From the NCBI RefSeq assembly GCF_000969605.1, contig NZ_JZUE01000001.1, positions 434,001 to 498,000 of the forward strand: a stretch of DNA of 64,000 nucleotides, read 5' to 3'. This DNA comes from Aquincola tertiaricarbonis (GTDB lineage: Bacteria > Pseudomonadota > Gammaproteobacteria > Burkholderiales > Burkholderiaceae_C). The number at the start of each line of letters is the position of its first letter. Position 1 is the first letter of the stretch. The notes under the pieces are model-generated. The model was given only the letters and a program-made list of their open reading frames with translations, did not search any database and had not been told where the DNA came from. Position numbers and translations under genes: made by a program. Shown here piece by piece: positions 7,604 through 16,934 of the stretch.

Positions 7604-8797
7604 TCAGAGTTGAAGGGCGAACTGCCCGAAGCAGCCGAAGCTGTTGCTGTCGTAGGAAAAGGTCCCGCCACCGGATGCCGACCGAGACTCCCGCCCCAGG
7701 TCACAGCCGAGCGTGACGGAGCGCGTCGGCATCCACTTCAGGCCCGCAGAGACAAACGTGGTGCGATCGCGCCCGTCGTCGACAACGAGCGGCGAGTTTT
7801 CGGCAGCCCTGCGATCCAGATTGCGCCGCACGAAGCGCACGCCCGCATCCGCTGTCACTTTCGATGACACCTCGTAGAACGCCTTGATGGACGCCGAGGT
7901 GCTGATCCGGCTGTTCACCAGTTGTTGGTCTGCAACGCTCGTGACGAGGCTGATTTCCTCGCCGGTGTCGCGCGCGATGCTGCTGACGAAGCGCAGCTTG
8001 CCGGTGGGGCGCCAATCCCAGTCGATCTGGCCGGTGACGCCGCTGAAATCGGCCGTCGATACCGCAGAGTGGCTGGTGTCGCTGAGGCTGATGCGGCCCT
8101 TTACCTGGCTGGCGCCGCTGGGCGTCCAAGTGGCGGTGAAGTCGATGTCGCGGCGATCGTAGTCGTCCGGCGTGGCGCGGTCTTCGTAACTCCCCTTGGT
8201 GAAACGGGCGGCGACGCCGGCGCTCAGCGCGCCACTGAAGCGATATCGGCCACCGAGCGACACTGCGTTCTGACTGAAGTTGCGGCCCTCGTAGGCTGCC
8301 AGAGAATAGTCGACCGTCCGATGCGTGTAGATCGCCTCGGCGGTCAACCGCGTCACTACGCCCACGCGCACGGCAGAAGAGAACTTCCAATCGCGCAAGG
8401 TGTTCTTCTCGCTGCTGACACCGTTGTCGTACCGGGCCAGGCTCTGGTTGCCGTTCAGCTCGACGTTGCCCGAGATCCGCTCGATCGTGGCCCAGTCAAC
8501 GCCGGCCCGAAGACCGTAGCCCGTGTTGTTGAGGCTGCTGGTGTCGGCAAACCGGTTGGCGCTGACCGTCGCGTTGCCGTACACCCGCTGCCGGCCGATC
8601 ATCTGGTCGACGCCGCCGAACAAGGCCGTCGACGAGATCGTGTCCGACACCTTGTTGTCTCGCGATCGGTAGACGTTCGACTCATGGGTGAACGTCTGCG
8701 ACACGCCAATGTAGTACGGCGTGCTCTGTGCATGCACGCTGCCCGCGGCGCAGAGCGCGGCGGCGAGGGGGAGCAATCTCTGGGGCCGCAGCACCAT
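7604..8797 (-). CDS. epsL: EpsL-like outer-membrane beta-barrel of exopolysaccharide export
   Basis: The 397-residue protein starts with a signal peptide (about residues 1-23, ending SVHA) and then begins YYIGVSQTFTHESNVYRS, characteristic of the EpsL family of exosortase-B-linked exopolysaccharide operons (Methylobacillus eps). The rest is alternating amphipathic beta strands, ending in an aromatic-rich strand with a C-terminal hydrophobic residue (GQFALQL), as expected of an outer-membrane barrel. The ATG at 8797 was chosen because an ideal AAGGAG ribosome site lies just upstream and the signal peptide starts there. It probably aids secretion of the polymer across the outer membrane. If the EpsL link holds, an exosortase (EpsH/XrtB) should lie elsewhere in this locus. 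Confidence 0.82.
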   Translation of the reverse strand: MVLRPQRLLPLAAALCAAGSVHAQSTPYYIGVSQTFTHESNVYRSRDNKVSDTISSTALFGGVDQMIGRQRVYGNATVSANRFADTSSLNNTGYGLRAGVDWATIERISGNVELNGNQSLARYDNGVSSEKNTLRDWKFSSAVRVGVVTRLTAEAIYTHRTVDYSLAAYEGRNFSQNAVSLGGRYRFSGALSAGVAARFTKGSYEDRATPDDYDRRDIDFTATWTPSGASQVKGRISLSDTSHSAVSTADFSGVTGQIDWDWRPTGKLRFVSSIARDTGEEISLVTSVADQQLVNSRISTSASIKAFYEVSSKVTADAGVRFVRRNLDRRAAENSPLVVDDGRDRTTFVSAGLKWMPTRSVTLGCDLGRESRSASGGGTFSYDSNSFGCFGQFALQL

Positions 8798-8831
8798 GGC
8801 GGTTCTCCTTCTGATGTCGTCGTTCTTGGGT

Positions 8832-10226
8832 TCAGTACGCATTGCGGTCGAACAGCATGACCCGCACGGTGCGCACGATGATCTGCAGGTCCAGGCCCAG
8901 CGTCCAGTTGCGCAGGTATTCCAGGTCGTACTCCACCCGCTGCTGCATCTTCTCGATCGTCTCGGTCTCGCCGCGCAGGCCGTTGACCTGGGCCCAGCCG
9001 GTGATGCCCGGCTTGACCTTGTGGCGCACCATGTAGGCCTTGATCAGCTTGCGGTATTCCTCGTTGTGGGCCACCGCATGCGGGCGCGGCCCGACGATGC
9101 TCATGCGGCCCTGCAGCACGTTGATGAACTGCGGCAGTTCATCGAGCGAGGTCTTGCGGATGAACGCGCCGAACGGCGTAATGCGTGGGTCGCCGCGCTG
9201 GGCCTGCTTGACCACCGTGCCGTTGTCCATCGCCCGCATCGAGCGGAACTTGTAGACGATGATCTCCTCGCCATCCAGGCCGTTGCGGCGCTGCTTGAAG
9301 ATCACCGGGCCGGGGGAACTGAGTTTCACGCCGATGGCCAGGCCGATGAGGATCGGCGAGATCAGCACCAGGATGATGGACGCCAGCACGATGTCGCTGA
9401 TGCGCTTGACCAGCTCGTTGGTGCCGGTGAAGGGCGTCTCGCAGATGCCCACCACCGGAATGCCGTTCATGTCCTGCAGGCGCCCCTGGATGATGCTGAT
9501 GCCGAACACGTCGGGCACGAAGAAGATGGAAGCGGTGGTGCCTTGCACGCTCTCCAGCAGCTGCAGGATGCGCGGCTGCGAGCCCAACGGCAGCGTGATG
9601 TAGACCTCCTTGATGCCGTGCTCGTGCACATAGGGCGCCAGCGCGGCCAGGCGGCCGAGCAACTGGCCGGCGGCACCGCCGTCCACACGCTCGTCGGCAC
9701 GGTCGTCGAAATAACCGACGAAGTCGCTGCCCTGGTCCCGGTTTTCCATCAGGGCGCGCGCCACCTTCACGCCCAGCGGGCCGGCGCCCACCACCACCGC
9801 CTTGCGCCGGGCTTCGGGTTGCGCGGCATGGCGGCGCAGCACGTTGCGCCCCGCCACCACCGCCAGCCACTGCACCACCGGCGTGATGACGGCCCAGGCG
9901 ATCAGCACCCGCTCCTCGAAGTAGCCGAAGCTCTTGGTGGCGTAGCCGCACAGCGCCAGGATGGCCAGCAGCGTGATCCACGAGCTGAAGATGTCGGTGG
10001 CCGCGGCGATGCCGGCGTCCTTGAAACGGTTGCGGCCCGGGAAGGTGAGCGCGAACACCAGCAGGCACAGCACCAGGTCGGCGCGACCAACGTCCACGTC
10101 GAACGCAGTGGTGGCAATCAGCAGCACCAGCACCGTGATCACCGGCTCCATGAAGGCCGCGATGAACGAGGTGACGGACTGCGGTGCGCTGTAGAACCTT
10201 CTCGTGTAGCTGCGGTCTTCGAACAT
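8832..10226 (-). CDS. Undecaprenyl-phosphate sugar (glucose) phosphotransferase, WcaJ/EpsB type
   Basis: The 464-residue polyisoprenyl-phosphate hexose-1-phosphate transferase starts polysaccharide repeat-unit synthesis by moving a sugar-1-phosphate from UDP-sugar to undecaprenyl phosphate. The N-terminal half has four to five hydrophobic helices (about residues 20-140) and a CoA-binding-like Rossmann region (VVVGAGPLGVKVARAL). A further membrane segment at about 280 precedes the catalytic domain, with IFKQRRNGLDGEEIIVYKFR, SLDELPQFINVLQGRMSIVGPRP and PGITGWAQVNGLRG, all hallmarks of the family. It is the first gene of the leftward group. Glucose is the usual substrate of this subfamily, but galactose is possible. 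Confidence 0.92.
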   Translation of the reverse strand: MFEDRSYTRRFYSAPQSVTSFIAAFMEPVITVLVLLIATTAFDVDVGRADLVLCLLVFALTFPGRNRFKDAGIAAATDIFSSWITLLAILALCGYATKSFGYFEERVLIAWAVITPVVQWLAVVAGRNVLRRHAAQPEARRKAVVVGAGPLGVKVARALMENRDQGSDFVGYFDDRADERVDGGAAGQLLGRLAALAPYVHEHGIKEVYITLPLGSQPRILQLLESVQGTTASIFFVPDVFGISIIQGRLQDMNGIPVVGICETPFTGTNELVKRISDIVLASIILVLISPILIGLAIGVKLSSPGPVIFKQRRNGLDGEEIIVYKFRSMRAMDNGTVVKQAQRGDPRITPFGAFIRKTSLDELPQFINVLQGRMSIVGPRPHAVAHNEEYRKLIKAYMVRHKVKPGITGWAQVNGLRGETETIEKMQQRVEYDLEYLRNWTLGLDLQIIVRTVRVMLFDRNAY

Positions 10227-10412
10227 GTTGGGATGGTCTGGGGGGGGCGGCTCAAGGCACGCGCGCTGCGCGCTTGCCGCTCTACCGGTGCGAGTGGGTG
10301 ACGACTCGCTCTTCGTCCTTCACCGGCCAAAAAACATTCTCGCTCAATTCCTTGACGGTTCTGCCTCCACCTGTAGCCGGGGGTTGACCGCGGCGCTCCC
10401 TACAATCGAAGG
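10227..10412. promoter_or_regulatory. Divergent intergenic region between the WcaJ-like gene and ubiJ
   Basis: This 186-bp gap must hold promoters for both directions. On + there is a TACAAT -10-like box at 10401-10406, only 6 bp before the ubiJ ATG, so transcription would start at or within the first codons. TTGACC at 10384-10389 is too close (11 bp) to be its -35. GC-rich symmetrical sequence (CGCGCGCTGCGCGC) lies around 10261-10274. No coding frame is evident. Confidence 0.35.
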
Positions 10413-10946
10413 ATGTTTCAGAGCCTTCAAGCCCTTCTTGCCCCGGCGCTGGTTGAACGTGTCGTGCTGATGCTCAACCATGTGCTGTCCGCCGAGCCGG
10501 TGGCCACCGAGCGCCTGCGCCAGCACGTGGGGCGCACGATTGGCGTGCAGTGGCGCGAGTGGCCGCGTTTCATGCCCGCTCCGCCCGTACTTTTGTTTCA
10601 CATCAGTGCCGCCGGCCTGCTGGAGTGGACGCCTGATGCCGGCGCGCCGGAGCTGGCCGACCTGACGGTGTGCGTGGACGCCAGCCGACCGCTGGAGCTG
10701 CTGGGCCAGCTGGCGCAGGGCGGCCGGGTGCCGATGGAAGTGCAGGGCGACGCCGCCCTGGCGGCCGACGTCAACTGGCTGGTGGACAACGTGCGTTGGG
10801 ACATCGAGGCGGACCTGGCCCGCGTGATCGACCCGCGCCTGGCGCACGAGGTGGCCACCGTCGGCCGCGGCCTGGCGCGCGGCCTGAAACTGGCCGTGGG
10901 CACCGGCGCCCAGTGGGCCGCGCGCTGGCGCGCGGGGCGCCTGTGA
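10413..10946 (+). CDS. ubiJ: Ubiquinone biosynthesis accessory factor UbiJ (SCP2 domain)
   Basis: The 177-residue protein, with an N-terminal SCP2 sterol-carrier-like fold, starts [21 protein letters not shown] and ends in an amphipathic helix rich in Arg and Ala. UbiJ binds isoprenoid quinone intermediates and scaffolds the soluble Ubi complex together with UbiK, presenting the lipid substrate to the hydroxylases and methyltransferases. It lies 13 nt before ubiB, its standard neighbour. The family's sequence conservation is low; gene order is an important part of this call. Confidence 0.88.
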   Translation: MFQSLQALLAPALVERVVLMLNHVLSAEPVATERLRQHVGRTIGVQWREWPRFMPAPPVLLFHISAAGLLEWTPDAGAPELADLTVCVDASRPLELLGQLAQGGRVPMEVQGDAALAADVNWLVDNVRWDIEADLARVIDPRLAHEVATVGRGLARGLKLAVGTGAQWAARWRAGRL

Positions 10947-10959
10947 GCGCGGCCGCCCG

Positions 10960-12507
10960 ATGAGGCGCCTGGCCAGGCTGCTGCTGATCGTCGTCACGCT
11001 GCTGCGCTTCGGGGTGGACGACATCGCCCTGTCGGGCTTCCGGCAGGGCTGGGTGCGCTGGATCGCGCGCATCGTGACGCTGGGGCGCCGCTTCGACGCG
11101 CCACGCGGCGCGCGGCTGCGCATGGCGCTGGAACGCCTGGGGCCGATCTTCGTGAAGTTCGGGCAGGTGCTGTCGACCCGCCGCGACCTGCTGCCGCGCG
11201 ACGTGGCCGACGAGCTGGCCAAGCTGCAGGACGACGTACCGCCGTTTCCTGGCGAACTGGCGATGTCGCTGGTGGAGCGGGCGCTGCGCAAGCCGCTGTC
11301 TGCCGCATTCTTGCACTTCGATCCCGAGCCGGTGGCCAGCGCGTCGATTGCGCAGGTGCACTTCGCCACGCTGCTATCCGGCCGCGAGGTGGCGGTGAAG
11401 GTGCTGCGCCCGGGCATGCTCGACGTGATCGAGGACGACCTGGCCCTGCTGCACCGCCTCGCGCGCTGGGTGGAACGCGTCAGCGTGGACGGCAAGCGGC
11501 TGAAGCCCCGGGAAGTGGTGGCGGAATTCGACATCTACCTGCATGACGAGCTGGACCTGATCCGCGAGGCCGCGAATGCGGCCCAGCTGCGGCGCAACAT
11601 GCAGGATCTGGGCCTGTGCATGGTGCCGGAGATGGTGTGGGACCTGTGCACCCCCACGGTGATGGTGATGCAGCGCATGCACGGCGTGCCCATCAGCCAG
11701 GTGGAGCGTCTGCGCGACGCCGGCGTGGACATCAAGAAGCTGGCGCGCGACGGCGTCACCATCTTCTTCACCCAGGTGTTCCGCGACGGCTTCTTCCACG
11801 CCGACATGCACCCCGGCAACATCCAGGTGAGCCTGGCGCCGATGACTTTCGGCAACTACATCGCGCTCGATTTCGGGATCATCGGCACGCTCACCGAGAA
11901 CGACAAGGAATACCTGGCGCAGAACTTCATCGCCTTCTTCCGCCGCGACTACAAGCGCGTGGCCGAGTTGCATGTGGAAAGCGGCTGGGTGCCGGCGGAT
12001 ACCCGCATCGACGCGTTGGAAAGCGCGATCCGCGCGGTGTGCGAGCCGCACTTCGACCGCCCGCTGAAGGACATTTCGCTGGGCCAGGTGCTGATGCGGC
12101 TGTTCCAGACCTCGCGCCGCTTCAATGTGGAAATCCAGCCGCAGCTGGTGCTGCTGCAGAAGACGCTGCTGAACGTGGAAGGCCTTGGGCGCCAGCTCGA
12201 CCCCGACCTCGACCTGTGGGCTACCGCCAAGCCCTTCCTCGAGCGGTGGATGAACGAGCAGATCGGCTGGCGCGGCTTGGTGGAGCGGGTGAAGAACGAG
12301 GCGCCGCGTTATGCGCAGCTGCTGCCCGAGCTGCCGCGGCTGCTGCACCAGAGTCTGAAGGCCACCGCCCATGCCGACGAGGCGCGTGCGCTGCGCGACC
12401 TGGTGGCCGAGCAGCGGCGCACCAATCGGCTGCTGCTGGCCGTCATCTGGGGCGGCATCGGCTTCGGCATCGGCGCGCTGGGGGTGCAGCTCGCACACCA
12501 GCTGTAG
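10960..12507 (+). CDS. ubiB: Ubiquinone biosynthesis protein kinase-like UbiB
   Basis: The 515-residue member of the ABC1/ADCK/UbiB atypical kinase family has the expected features in order: [14 protein letters not shown] (the KxGQ motif that occludes the substrate site), ASIAQVHFA (Ala-rich nucleotide loop), [12 protein letters not shown] (catalytic loop) and LDFGIIG (metal-binding DFG). Two C-terminal transmembrane helices (about 470-513) anchor it to the inner membrane. UbiB is an ATPase thought to help extract or deliver hydrophobic coenzyme Q precursors. It is likely co-transcribed with ubiJ. Length is normal for proteobacterial UbiB (about 510-545). Confidence 0.96.
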   Translation: MRRLARLLLIVVTLLRFGVDDIALSGFRQGWVRWIARIVTLGRRFDAPRGARLRMALERLGPIFVKFGQVLSTRRDLLPRDVADELAKLQDDVPPFPGELAMSLVERALRKPLSAAFLHFDPEPVASASIAQVHFATLLSGREVAVKVLRPGMLDVIEDDLALLHRLARWVERVSVDGKRLKPREVVAEFDIYLHDELDLIREAANAAQLRRNMQDLGLCMVPEMVWDLCTPTVMVMQRMHGVPISQVERLRDAGVDIKKLARDGVTIFFTQVFRDGFFHADMHPGNIQVSLAPMTFGNYIALDFGIIGTLTENDKEYLAQNFIAFFRRDYKRVAELHVESGWVPADTRIDALESAIRAVCEPHFDRPLKDISLGQVLMRLFQTSRRFNVEIQPQLVLLQKTLLNVEGLGRQLDPDLDLWATAKPFLERWMNEQIGWRGLVERVKNEAPRYAQLLPELPRLLHQSLKATAHADEARALRDLVAEQRRTNRLLLAVIWGGIGFGIGALGVQLAHQL

Positions 12508-12582
12508 GCGCCGGGGGCTGCTCGACCGTTAGAATCGCGGGTTCCGTTTTTTGCGTCGAAGCGCTCATTTCAAGGGTTTGTC

Positions 12583-12927
12583 ATGCCGATCTACGCCTAT
12601 CGCTGTGCCGAATGCGGCCATACGAAAGACGTGCTGCGCAAGCTGTCCGACCCGCCGCTGACCACTTGCCCCGCCTGCGGCGCGCAGGCGTTCGAAAAGC
12701 AGGTCACGGCTGCCGGTTTCCAGCTGAAGGGTTCGGGCTGGTACGTCACCGATTTCCGCAACGGCTCGAGCGGCACCACGAAGCCGGCCGTGTCGGCGGG
12801 CGAGGGTGCTCCCGCCGCCGCCGCTGCGCCTGCCGCTGAGGCCGCCAAGCCGGCCGCCGCGCCCGCCGCGGCCGCGCCGTCCTCGTCCGGTGGCAGCACC
12901 GGCGGTGGCGGCAGCGACGCCAGCTGA
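12583..12927 (+). CDS. FmdB-family zinc-ribbon protein with Ala/Pro/Gly-rich tail
   Basis: The 114-residue protein has the FmdB/CxxC_CxxC_SSSS regulatory domain at residues 1-58: MPIYAYRC, then CAECGH and CPACGAQ as two CxxC knuckles. The ending [16 protein letters not shown] is strongly conserved in Burkholderiales. The remaining half is low complexity: Ala/Pro from about 66 to 98, then Ser/Gly. The function is unproven; the family is named after a putative regulator of the formamidase operon and may act as a small zinc-binding nucleic-acid or protein adaptor. A TAGAAT -10-like box lies at 12530-12535. The position between ubiB and DUF502 is conserved in this order. Confidence 0.9.
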   Translation: MPIYAYRCAECGHTKDVLRKLSDPPLTTCPACGAQAFEKQVTAAGFQLKGSGWYVTDFRNGSSGTTKPAVSAGEGAPAAAAAPAAEAAKPAAAPAAAAPSSSGGSTGGGGSDAS

Positions 12928-12950
12928 GCGTCGCGTCCCGAAAGCCTGCC

Positions 12951-13679
12951 TTGAAAAAGTACCTGCTCGCCGGCCTCCTGGTGTGGCTGCCGATGGCGGT
13001 CACCGTGTGGGTGCTGCACGCCGTGCTCGGCCTGATGGACGGCGTGTTCGGCTGGATCCTCAGCACCACGCAGGCGGTGCTGCCGACCGGGCTGCACGGC
13101 CCGATCGAGACGCTGCGCGACATTCCCTTCCTCGGCCTGTTCGTGGTGGTGGTGCTGCTGCTGCTGACCGGCGTGTTCGCCACCAACTTCGCCGGCCAGT
13201 GGGCGCTGCGCCAGGGCAGCCGGGTGCTGCACCGCATCCCCATCGTCAAGTCGATCTACAGCTCGGTCAAGCAGGTCTCCGACACGCTGTTCTCCAGCAA
13301 CGGCAATGCCTTCCGCGAAGCCGTGCTGGTGCAGTACCCGCGCGCCGGCGCCTGGACCATCGCCTTCATCACCGGCCGCCCGGGCGGCGAGGTGGCCGCG
13401 CGGCTGTCGGGCGAGCATGTGAGCCTGTACGTGCCCACCACGCCCAATCCCACGTCGGGCTTCTTCCTGATGGTGCCGCGCAGCGAGGTCATCGCCCTGC
13501 GCATGAGCGTGGACGAGGCGCTGAAATACATCATCTCGATGGGCGTGGTGGCGCCGCCGCTGTCGGCCTCCGCGCTGCCGGTGGTGCCGCCGGTGCCCCC
13601 CGTGCCGCCGGTGGCGGTGCTGTCGTCCACGCCGGCCGAGCCGCCCGCGCCCGAGGTGGAGCGAAATCTGGCGGGCTGA
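12951..13679 (+). CDS. DUF502 inner-membrane protein
   Basis: The 242-residue protein uses a TTG start (12951, [15 protein letters not shown]); the first transmembrane helix begins immediately, so no shorter start makes sense. A second helix (about 62-82, [18 protein letters not shown]) follows, then a soluble region with [14 protein letters not shown] and [14 protein letters not shown], both diagnostic of DUF502. The last 40 residues are a Pro/Val repeat (PPVPPVPPV). The family is widespread and of unknown function, often beside aspS, as here. The TTG start may keep expression low. Confidence 0.88.
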   Translation: MKKYLLAGLLVWLPMAVTVWVLHAVLGLMDGVFGWILSTTQAVLPTGLHGPIETLRDIPFLGLFVVVVLLLLTGVFATNFAGQWALRQGSRVLHRIPIVKSIYSSVKQVSDTLFSSNGNAFREAVLVQYPRAGAWTIAFITGRPGGEVAARLSGEHVSLYVPTTPNPTSGFFLMVPRSEVIALRMSVDEALKYIISMGVVAPPLSASALPVVPPVPPVPPVAVLSSTPAEPPAPEVERNLAG

Positions 13680-13789
13680 GCGCCTGGCAAGCGCCCAGCC
13701 CCTGCGGTCCACCGCCGCCAGAGCCTCACTTCCTGCCTTTGGGCGCCGACGCGCCCGCCAGAACCGCCAAGCATTCCGGAGAGATCTTT

Positions 13790-15583
13790 ATGAGAACCAC
13801 CTACTGCGGCCTCGTCAGCGAAGGCCTGATGGGCCAGACCGTGACCCTCATGGGCTGGGCCCACCGCCGCCGCGACCATGGCGGCGTCATCTTCATCGAC
13901 CTGCGCGACCGCGAGGGCGTGGTGCAGGTGGTGTGCGACCCCGACCGCGCCGACATGTTCAAGACGGCCGAGGGCGTGCGCAGCGAGTTCTGCCTGAAGG
14001 TGGTGGGCCTGGTGCGCCCGCGCCCGGCCGGCACCGAGAACGCCAACCTCACCAGCGGCAAGATCGAGGTGCTGTGCCATGAGCTGGAGGTGCTGAACCC
14101 CAGCGTGACGCCGCCGTTCCCGCTGGACGACGAGAACCTGTCCGAGACCACCCGCCTGACGCACCGCGTGCTGGACCTGCGCCGCCCGCTGATGCAGAAC
14201 AACCTCATCCTGCGCTACCGCGTGGCGATGGAGGTGCGCAAGTACCTGGACGAAAACGGCTTCATCGACATCGAGACGCCGATGCTCACCAAGAGCACGC
14301 CCGAGGGCGCGCGCGACTACCTGGTGCCCAGCCGCGTCAACGACGGCATGTTCTTCGCGCTGCCGCAGAGCCCGCAACTGTTCAAGCAGCTGCTGATGGT
14401 GGCCGGCTTCGACCGCTACTACCAGATCACCAAGTGCTTCCGCGACGAGGACCTGCGCGCCGACCGCCAGCCCGAGTTCACGCAGATCGACCTGGAGACC
14501 TCCTTCCTGACCGAAGGCGAGATCCGCACGATCACCGAGAACATGATCCGCCAGGTGTTCAGGAAGACCATCGGCATCGAGCTGCCCGAGTACCCGGTGA
14601 TGACGTATGCCGAGGCGATGCACCGCTTCGGCTCCGACAAGCCCGACCTGCGCGTGGGCCTGGAATTCACCGAGCTGACCGAGGTGATGAAGGACGTCGA
14701 CTTCAAGGTGTTCTCCACCCCCGCCACCACCAAGGGCGGCCGCGTGGTGGCCCTGCGCGTGCCGGGCGGCGGCGAGATGAGCCGCGGCGAGATCGACGGC
14801 TACACCGAGTTCGTGAAGATCTACGGCGCCAAGGGGCTGGCCTGGATCAAGGTCAACGACCTGGCGAAGGGCCGTGAAGGCCTGCAGAGCCCGGTGGTGA
14901 AGAACCTGCACGATGCCGCGCTGGCCGAGGTGCTCAAGCGCACCGGCGCGCAGAACGGCGACCTGCTGTTCTTCGGCGCCGACAAGGCCAAGGTGGTGAA
15001 CGACGCCATCGGCGCGCTGCGCGTGAAGATCGGCCACAGCGAGTTCGGCCGCGCCAAGGGCCTGTTCGAGGACCGCTGGGCGCCGCTGTGGGTGGTCGAC
15101 TTCCCGATGTTCGAGCACGACGAGGAAGGCGACCGCTGGGTGGCGGTGCACCACCCGTTCACTGCGCCGAAGGACGGCCATGAAGACCTGATGGACACGG
15201 CGCCCGATCAGTGCATCGCCAAGGCCTACGACATGGTGCTCAACGGCTGGGAGCTGGGTGGCGGCTCGGTGCGTATCCACCGCGCCGAGGTGCAGAGCAA
15301 GGTGTTCAACGCGCTGAAGATCGGGCCCGAGGAAGCGCAGCTGAAGTTTGGCTTCCTGCTGGACGCGCTGCAGTACGGCGCGCCGCCGCACGGTGGCCTG
15401 GCCTTTGGCCTGGACCGCCTGATCACGCTGATGACCAAGGCCGAGTCGATCCGCGACGTGATCGCCTTCCCCAAGACCCAGCGTGCCCAGGACCTGCTGA
15501 CCGGTGCCCCCGGCCCGGTGGACGAGAAGCAGCTGCGCGAGCTGCACATCCGCCTGCGCAACAACCAGCCGGCGCAGGCCTGA
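13790..15583 (+). CDS. aspS: Aspartyl-tRNA synthetase
   Basis: The 597-residue class II bacterial-type enzyme charges tRNA-Asp (probably also tRNA-Asn if it is the non-discriminating form). The N-terminal OB anticodon-binding domain (about 1-110) contains [20 protein letters not shown]. Motif 2 is [18 protein letters not shown], the bacterial GAD insertion spans about 290-420, and motif 3 is [10 protein letters not shown] near the C-terminus. A GGAGAG ribosome site sits just before the ATG at 13790. The open frame extends far upstream but that part is the DUF502 gene in another frame. nudB follows, as in many proteobacteria. Confidence 0.97.
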   Translation: MRTTYCGLVSEGLMGQTVTLMGWAHRRRDHGGVIFIDLRDREGVVQVVCDPDRADMFKTAEGVRSEFCLKVVGLVRPRPAGTENANLTSGKIEVLCHELEVLNPSVTPPFPLDDENLSETTRLTHRVLDLRRPLMQNNLILRYRVAMEVRKYLDENGFIDIETPMLTKSTPEGARDYLVPSRVNDGMFFALPQSPQLFKQLLMVAGFDRYYQITKCFRDEDLRADRQPEFTQIDLETSFLTEGEIRTITENMIRQVFRKTIGIELPEYPVMTYAEAMHRFGSDKPDLRVGLEFTELTEVMKDVDFKVFSTPATTKGGRVVALRVPGGGEMSRGEIDGYTEFVKIYGAKGLAWIKVNDLAKGREGLQSPVVKNLHDAALAEVLKRTGAQNGDLLFFGADKAKVVNDAIGALRVKIGHSEFGRAKGLFEDRWAPLWVVDFPMFEHDEEGDRWVAVHHPFTAPKDGHEDLMDTAPDQCIAKAYDMVLNGWELGGGSVRIHRAEVQSKVFNALKIGPEEAQLKFGFLLDALQYGAPPHGGLAFGLDRLITLMTKAESIRDVIAFPKTQRAQDLLTGAPGPVDEKQLRELHIRLRNNQPAQA

Positions 15584-15641
15584 GCGTCCCGCCCGGCGGC
15601 GGAGTGGCTAGACTGGCCGCTCCGCCCGCCTCTCCACGCCG

Positions 15642-16124
15642 ATGCCTCCCACTGCCGCCGAGACACCGCGTCCGTTCAAGATCCCCGAATCGGTGCTGGT
15701 GGTGATCCACACGCCGGCGCTGGAGGTGCTGCTGATCGAGCGGGCCGACAAGCCCGGCTTCTGGCAAAGCGTCACCGGCTCCAAGGACACGCTGGACGAG
15801 CCGCTGGCCGAGACCGCGGTGCGCGAGGTGTTCGAGGAAACCGGCATCGTCATCGGCAGCGACAGCGTGCCGCTGAGCGCGCTGCGCGACTGGCAGCTGG
15901 CCAACCTGTACGAGATCTACCCGGTGTGGCGGCACCGCTATGCACCGGGCGTGACGCAGAACACCGAGCATGTCTTCGGCCTGCGCGTGCCCGCGGGCAT
16001 ACCCATCACCCTGAGCCCGCGTGAGCACACCGCGCTGGCCTGGCTGCCCTGGCAGGAAGCGGCCGATCGCTGCTTCTCGCCCAGCAATGCCGAGGCCATC
16101 CTGCAACTGCCGCGTTTTGCCTGA
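15642..16124 (+). CDS. nudB: Dihydroneopterin triphosphate diphosphatase (Nudix)
   Basis: The 160-residue Nudix hydrolase begins the folate branch by removing pyrophosphate from 7,8-dihydroneopterin triphosphate. The Nudix box is seen as GSKDTLDEPLAETAVREVFEETGI, with the REVFEE catalytic core binding the metal ions. The N-terminal KIPESVLVVIHTPALEVLLIERAD and the WRHRYAPGV region fit NudB rather than RppH or MutT. It lies just downstream of aspS (58 nt), the same order as in Escherichia coli, and 3 nt upstream of the endonuclease/phosphatase-like gene. Confidence 0.9.
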   Translation: MPPTAAETPRPFKIPESVLVVIHTPALEVLLIERADKPGFWQSVTGSKDTLDEPLAETAVREVFEETGIVIGSDSVPLSALRDWQLANLYEIYPVWRHRYAPGVTQNTEHVFGLRVPAGIPITLSPREHTALAWLPWQEAADRCFSPSNAEAILQLPRFA

Positions 16125-16127
16125 AGG

Positions 16128-16934
16128 ATGACGCTCAAACCGCTGCAGTCCACGCTGTTGCCACCGGCCAGCTCGCTCGGCCGGCTGCGGACGGCCACCT
16201 ACAACATCCACAAGGGCGTGCGTGGCGTCGGCCCGCTGAAGCGGCTGGAGATCCACAACCTGGGCCAGGGCGTGGAGGCGCTGGACGCCGACATGGTGTT
16301 CCTGCAGGAAGTGCGGCTGTTCAACCACCGCGAGGCCCGCGCCTTTGCCCGCACCTCCTTCGGCTGGCCGGAAGGCGGCCAGGCCGACTTCCTGGCGCCG
16401 CAGGGCTACGAGGTGGCCTACCGCACCAACGCCATCACGCGCGACGGCGAGCATGGCAATGCGCTCCTGTCGCGCTGGCCCATCGGCGACATCGGCCACC
16501 ACGACGTCAGCGATCACCGCTTCGAGCAGCGCGGCCTGCTGCATGTGCCGGTGCACTGGAACGGCCTGACGGTGCACACCATCACCGTGCACCTGGGCCT
16601 GATGCATGCCAGCCGGGTGCGCCAGGCGCGGCGGCTGGCCGAGTACATCGCGGCCGCGGTGCCGGCCGATGCGCCGGTGGTGGTGGCTGGCGACTTCAAC
16701 GACTGGGGCGAGAAGCTCGACGGCCCGATGGCCGACTGCGGCCTGCTGCGCGCCCGCGAGGCCGGCGCGCGCGAGGCCAAGTGCCTCACCTTCCCGTCGC
16801 GGGTGCCGGTGTTCGCGCTCGACCGCTTCTACACCCGCGGGCTGGCCTGCCGTTCCACCTTCGTGCCGCGTGGTGGCGGCTGGGCCCGCATGTCGGATCA
16901 TCTGCCGCTGGTGGCCGAGTTCGACCTTGCCTGA
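16128..16934 (+). CDS. Endonuclease/exonuclease/phosphatase-fold protein (YbhP-like)
   Basis: The 268-residue protein of the DNase I-like metallo-phosphodiesterase fold shows the ordered motifs TYNIHKGV (metal Asn), FLQEVR (metal Glu), VVVAGDFNDWG (catalytic Asp/Asn) and MSDHLPLVAEF (catalytic Asp-His). It starts 3 nt after nudB and overlaps the cardiolipin synthase start by 8 nt. The ybhP-clsB pairing is shared with enterobacteria, suggesting a role in phospholipid or phosphodiester metabolism with ClsB rather than DNA repair, but the substrate is not established. Confidence 0.85.
   Translation: MTLKPLQSTLLPPASSLGRLRTATYNIHKGVRGVGPLKRLEIHNLGQGVEALDADMVFLQEVRLFNHREARAFARTSFGWPEGGQADFLAPQGYEVAYRTNAITRDGEHGNALLSRWPIGDIGHHDVSDHRFEQRGLLHVPVHWNGLTVHTITVHLGLMHASRVRQARRLAEYIAAAVPADAPVVVAGDFNDWGEKLDGPMADCGLLRAREAGAREAKCLTFPSRVPVFALDRFYTRGLACRSTFVPRGGGWARMSDHLPLVAEFDLA

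Noticed and set aside
10384-10406. TTGACC and TACAAT as a sigma70 promoter pair for ubiJ
   Set aside because: Spacing is 11 bp, too short for a -35/-10 pair; only the TACAAT was kept as a tentative -10.
13256-15547. 763-codon open frame antisense to aspS
   Set aside because: It is His/Gln/Leu/Val-rich with no family resemblance; such antisense frames arise from strong GC bias at third codon positions. aspS on + has all class II motifs.
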